Assembly (NCBI GenBank): GCA_045589355.1
Contig: JAZNOW010000015.1
Location: 1 to 62,250 of the forward strand
DNA: 62,250 nucleotides
Source: RUG563 sp045589355
GTDB lineage: Bacteria; Bacillota; Clostridia; Christensenellales; Aristaeellaceae
Direction: 5' to 3'
Shown here: in pieces, positions 59,090 through 62,250 of the stretch
Position numbering within the stretch: the first letter of the stretch is position 1
Layout of the letters: each line of letters starts with the position of its first letter
Made by a program: the position numbers and the translations under genes
Notes under the pieces: model-generated
The model's input: the letters and a program-made list of their open reading frames with translations, nothing else
Database searches by the model: none
Told to the model about the DNA's origin: nothing

Positions 59090-59368
59090 CGGCAAGGAGA
59101 TTGTCCCTGCACCCGGTATGCGAAAAGCAAAATCTTGTCAAAGTCAGTTGTGTCTGCACGATACACGGAAAGCAAAGAAAAATGTGTCCACGGGCGCAAT
59201 GCGAATACGAAAAAAGCCGGGCGGGAAAGCGAGCTTTCTCCTCCGGCTTTTTTTGATTTTCTTCTGATGCCAGTGAAACAACACATTGCTTCCCACATTC
59301 CAGCGGGAAACTGCTTGAACGATCAGCCAACTACTTCCGCCGATGGGTCCAGGGATATCATCCCTGGT
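59090..59368. repeat. Structured intergenic element, copy E (shortened core)
   Basis: Fills the 302-base gap between convergent deaminase and histidine kinase genes. Left end: GGCAAGGA..TCCCTGCACCCGG as in copies C and D. The core starts CCACGGGC in the same orientation as D and has the main stem AGCCGG..CCGGCT with GGGAAAGC / GCTTTCTC above and T-run/A-run flanks, but it lacks the two smaller hairpins. Right end: GGGTCCAGGGATATCATCCC, related to the left end of copy A. Confidence 0.82.
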
Positions 59369-60900
59369 CAGCCCTGATGCAGGGGCAGTTCCACAATGAA
59401 GGAAGCGCCTTTGCCTTCTTCACTTTCAACGCGAATGGCGCCGCCGTGGAGCAAGACCAGCTGGTGCACGATGGAAAGACCCAGGCCGGTGCCGCCCTTT
59501 TCGCGGCTGCGGGCCTTATCCACCCGGTAAAAACGGTCAAACACATGGGGCAGGTTTTCCTTGGGGATGCCGGGCCCGTTATCGGAAACGGTGAAGATGG
59601 CGTCCCGGCCCTGCCGGACGAGGGAAACTTTGATCATCCCGCCGGCCTGGGTGTACTTGACGGCATTTTCCATCAGGTTGTAGATGACCTGATTCAGCTT
59701 GCTCTTATCGGCATAGATATCGCAGGGATCGGAAAGGGTAAGGGCGATCTGCTGTTGTTTCTGGTCGGCAATGGGCTGCAGGCGATGGGCGTTGTCCTTG
59801 ATGAGGGCGGCGATGGAAAGGTTTTCGCGGGTCAGCTTTACGTTCTGGCTGTCCATTTGCACCAGGGTCAGCAGATCGCTGACCACGTTGCTGAGCCGGT
59901 CAATTTCCGAATTGATGTCGCTCATGAATTCGCTGCGCAGTTCTTTATCCATATCCGGCTGATAGATCAGGCTTTCCAGCATGATTTTCATGGTGGCCAG
60001 AGGCGTGTTCAGTTCATGGCTGGCGTTGGATACGAACTGGTTGCGGCTCTGATCCAGCGTTTCCAGCTTTTCGGACATGGAGTTGAAAGCCTGGGCCAGC
60101 TGGCGGAATTCACCGGAGCTTTTCACCGTAACCCGGGCAGAAAAATCCCCCTTGGACATGCGCTGAATGCCTCGCATCAGCCCGCCCACAGGCTTGGTGA
60201 TGACCCGGGCAAAAATCAAAGCGCACAAAAGGGCGGCCACGGCGATGATGATAAAGATGAGGATCATCTGATCCTGCAGCTGGTACAGGTTCTGCATCAT
60301 TTCCTGAACGGGGGAGACCAGCACCAGCACGCCGATGATTTCGGAATCCGCCACCACACCGGCTGTGCAGTAGCCCACCCAGGAGGCGTTGCCCCGGCGG
60401 GTAAAGAGCAGATTGTTGGTGTTCAGCTGTTCGCCGGTTTCCATTTCGTGGATGCCGTAATCGGTGGTGACGCCCTTGAGCAGCACATTGGCCACTTCCG
60501 GGTATTCCAGCCGTACGCCGTTCAGCTCCCCGAAGCTGTCCAGCTGCACTTTTCCGTTTTCGTCCAGCAGCAGGATGCGGCCGCCCATTTCGCCGCTGGC
60601 CAGGGAAAGGGTTTCCCGCAGGGTGGGCACGTCGCTGTTGTCCACATCCGGGGCAATGCGCACGGCCAGGCTTTCCAGGCCGGTACGGTCGGTGCGGATG
60701 CGCTGGTTAAACAAATAATCGCCCACCATGCTGCTCAAAGAGCCTGCCATTGCAAAGAATGACAGGCCCACGATCAGCAGAAAGGCGAGTATGATTTTCC
60801 AGCTGATGCTGGTAAAAGGTTTGTTAATCCTTATCGGTGAAATAGTAGCCCACTCCCCACTTGGTGAAGATGAACTCCGGCTTGGCGGTGTTGCGCTCAA
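59368..60900 (-). CDS. Two-component sensor histidine kinase
   Basis: About 510 residues: two transmembrane helices (about 34-53 and 213-232) flanking an extracytoplasmic sensor, HAMP linker, dimerisation/H-box SNASHELNTPLATMK (His about 295), and HATPase with N box NLMENAVKYT, DNGPGIP and GTGLGLSIV. Architecture like WalK/PhoR. The start is uncertain: no ATG or GTG occurs in frame near the first helix; the listed TTG lies 77 nt inside the response regulator gene, and ATT or ATC codons nearer the AAGGA site are alternatives. Operon with the response regulator. Confidence 0.92.
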   Translation of the reverse strand: MSATPPSRSSSSPSGEWATISPIRINKPFTSISWKIILAFLLIVGLSFFAMAGSLSSMVGDYLFNQRIRTDRTGLESLAVRIAPDVDNSDVPTLRETLSLASGEMGGRILLLDENGKVQLDSFGELNGVRLEYPEVANVLLKGVTTDYGIHEMETGEQLNTNNLLFTRRGNASWVGYCTAGVVADSEIIGVLVLVSPVQEMMQNLYQLQDQMILIFIIIAVAALLCALIFARVITKPVGGLMRGIQRMSKGDFSARVTVKSSGEFRQLAQAFNSMSEKLETLDQSRNQFVSNASHELNTPLATMKIMLESLIYQPDMDKELRSEFMSDINSEIDRLSNVVSDLLTLVQMDSQNVKLTRENLSIAALIKDNAHRLQPIADQKQQQIALTLSDPCDIYADKSKLNQVIYNLMENAVKYTQAGGMIKVSLVRQGRDAIFTVSDNGPGIPKENLPHVFDRFYRVDKARSREKGGTGLGLSIVHQLVLLHGGAIRVESEEGKGASFIVELPLHQG

Positions 60901-61516
60901 TCTTTTCGCGCAGCCGGCGGATATGCACGTCTACCGTGCGGGCGTCGCCCATATAGTCGTACTTCCATACGGTTTCCAGCATGGTTTCACGGCTGAACAC
61001 CTTGCCGCGGTTGGTGATGAACAGCTGCAGCAGGTCAAACTCCTTGGCCGTCAGCCGTACTTCCTTACCGCCCAGGGTAACGGAACGGTTCACGATATTC
61101 ACTTCCATATCGTGCACGGTGATGATCTTCTTTTCTTCATTGGCGGCAGGCTGGGCAGCACGGCGAAGCACCGTCTTGATGCGGGCCTTTACTTCCAGGA
61201 TGTTGAAGGGTTTGGTCATGTAATCGTCTGCGCCGTATTCCAGACCCAGGATCTTGTCCATATCTTCACCCTTGGCGGTGAGCATCAAAATGGGCACATT
61301 GCTGCTTTCGCGAATGCGCTGGCAAACCTGGATGCCGTCCAGCTTGGGCAGCATCACGTCCAGCAGCACCAAATCCACCTGCTGGTCAAAGAACACCTGC
61401 AGGGCTTCTTCGCCGTCCGCAGCTGTCAAAATTTCATAGCCTTCTTGTTCCAGTGTAAAACGAAGCCCTTTCAGAATCAAAGGTTCGTCATCAACAAGCA
61501 AAATACGTTTGGCCAT
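60824..61516 (-). CDS. OmpR/PhoB-family response regulator
   Basis: A 230-residue regulator with receiver (LLVDDEP acidic pocket, phospho-acceptor Asp53 in LLDVMLP, TAKG, TKPF Lys) and trans_reg_C winged helix (LTAKEFDLLQLFITNRGKVFSRETML, RTVDVHIRRLREKIE). Closely resembles WalR/PhoP-type regulators, which control cell-wall or phosphate genes. Start moved to the ATG with AAGGA at 10 nt. First gene of the pair. Confidence 0.95.
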   Translation of the reverse strand: MAKRILLVDDEPLILKGLRFTLEQEGYEILTAADGEEALQVFFDQQVDLVLLDVMLPKLDGIQVCQRIRESSNVPILMLTAKGEDMDKILGLEYGADDYMTKPFNILEVKARIKTVLRRAAQPAANEEKKIITVHDMEVNIVNRSVTLGGKEVRLTAKEFDLLQLFITNRGKVFSRETMLETVWKYDYMGDARTVDVHIRRLREKIERNTAKPEFIFTKWGVGYYFTDKD

Positions 61517-61580
61517 GGTTTTTTCATCCTTCCTACGACATGCAGGCTGCTTTTGTTTGCATGCAGTTGCTATCAATCCT

Positions 61581-61610
61581 ATTTTACACGAAAATGCTAC
61601 CAAAAATCAA
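61581..61610 (-). promoter_or_regulatory. Promoter of the two-component operon
   Basis: TTGATT, 18-nt spacer, TAAAAT on the minus strand. Confidence 0.5.
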
Positions 61611-61697
61611 GTGAAATGCAATAATTTCTACATATTTTTGCGAAAGAAATTTCAAAAAATCATATAAAACGTAATATGGCGTGAAAAACAGGGAAAT

Positions 61698-62250
61698 TCA
61701 TCCCTTTCCCAGCATGCATTTGGCAATGAATTGCGCTTTTCGGGGCAGGGAAGCGGTGCCGAAGAGGGCACGATACTGGCCGTGCAGGCTGCCGATATCC
61801 GCTTCTTTGTTGCCATACACGTGGGCGGCATAGCTGACAGCGGCCTGTGCGGCGCCGGGGAAGCCGGCATCCTGACAGCGCTGTGCAAAGGCATGCAGCG
61901 TTTCGTGGGGTGCACGGCGCAGCTTTTGCTGGCCAAGCAGCGTTTCAATGGCCTGCCAGTACACCCGGGCTGCGGATGCCTTTTTGCCTTTGGCCCGAAT
62001 TTCCGGCCGGGTGAAATGATACCGGAGGAAGAGAAGGGCAGCCAGCGCAAGCAAAAGCAGCCAGGGGAGGAAGGCAAAGCTGCCCCTTTCGCTTTCCTCA
62101 TTTCCTTCCTGCTGCCGGGGTGCCTGGGTGGGGGCAGGAGAAGGGGAGGGGCTGGTGATGGCAGGAGGCGGGGCCGTGTTTTCTTCCGGCGAAGGCGTCG
62201 CGGTGGGCGTGGGAGCGGAAGAGGGTGCAGGGGTGCCGGTGGGATTGGGG
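61698..62250 (-). CDS. C-terminal part of a transglutaminase/DUF4129-like membrane protein, truncated by the window edge
   Basis: The open frame extends to the window end, so only the last about 183 residues are seen: a Pro/Thr/Ser/Ala-rich linker (PTPTATPSPEENTAPPP), an acidic stretch, one transmembrane helix (FLPWLLLLALAALLFLRY) and a cytoplasmic helical domain (VYWQAIETLLGQQKLRRAPHETLHAFAQRC) resembling the DUF4129 tail of transglutaminase-like proteins. The full protein is probably an extracellular transglutaminase-type enzyme anchored at its C-terminus, but the catalytic part lies outside the window. Confidence 0.65.
   Translation of the reverse strand, partial: PNPTGTPAPSSAPTPTATPSPEENTAPPPAITSPSPSPAPTQAPRQQEGNEESERGSFAFLPWLLLLALAALLFLRYHFTRPEIRAKGKKASAARVYWQAIETLLGQQKLRRAPHETLHAFAQRCQDAGFPGAAQAAVSYAAHVYGNKEADIGSLHGQYRALFGTASLPRKAQFIAKCMLGKG

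Overview
The window is a GC-rich (roughly 55-60 %) chromosomal segment from a low-GC-type Gram-positive lineage: a Bacillota/Clostridia-like anaerobe, most likely gut-associated. The evidence is strong AGGAGG ribosome sites, TTGACA-17-TATAAT promoters, an hrcA-grpE-dnaK-dnaJ operon behind a perfect CIRCE element, a CggR-controlled pgk-tpiA operon, rubrerythrin, and plant-polysaccharide enzymes (GH13, GH27, GH130). I cannot place it below class. It is densely coding (about 63 genes). No transposase, integrase, phage gene or CRISPR array was seen, so this reads as core chromosome rather than an island.

Layout. 1-5.4 kb: end of tlyA, a phospholipase D-like protein, a LytTR regulator lacking its phospho-acceptor Asp, and a CorC/CNNM-type membrane protein plus histidine phosphatase behind a leader that looks like a riboswitch (consensus promoter, structured RNA, terminator hairpin). 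5.4-9.1 kb: a sugar ABC importer without its own ATPase, and a 53-residue small gene. 9.2-13.9 kb: MBL hydrolase diverging from a GH13 enzyme and recG. 14-19.4 kb: a lone winged-helix regulator, a secreted six-repeat peptidoglycan-binding protein and an ECF sigma/anti-sigma pair. 19.7-23.8 kb: a nitroreductase-rarA-DUF3877-mnmM-isomerase operon. 24-27.4 kb: cggR-pgk-tpiA. 27.7-31.8 kb: pth-mfd. 32.2-39.1 kb: 5-formyl-THF cyclo-ligase, rubrerythrin and the heat-shock operon, which is interrupted by a secreted protein gene. 39.2-43.6 kb: coiled-coil protein, radical SAM protein, SDR, NUDIX hydrolase, tRNA-Gln and tRNA-Glu. 43.7-48.4 kb: a transporter-acyltransferase fusion, DUF421/DUF4363, pgsA and an isomerase. 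48.5-50.9 kb: GH27, a Cys-rich mini-protein and GH130 (galactomannan-type glycan use). 51-59 kb: HTH/membrane pair, then a long operon from an ACT protein (UPF0237) through UPF0210, hslO, TPR and zinc-ribbon proteins, and a deaminase. 59.4-62.2 kb: OmpR/HK two-component pair and the end of a transglutaminase/DUF4129-like gene.

The most unusual signal is not a protein. Five copies of a nested, stem-loop-rich intergenic element lie at about 17.2-17.6, 19.5-19.7, 31.8-32.2, 42.56-42.91 and 59.09-59.37 kb. Their stems differ in sequence but stay base-paired, several ends are near-identical inverted repeats, and the four larger copies all sit exactly between convergent genes. I interpret them as a dispersed, mobile-like, bidirectional terminator element. 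The second notable signal is the riboswitch-like leader of the CorC-family gene.
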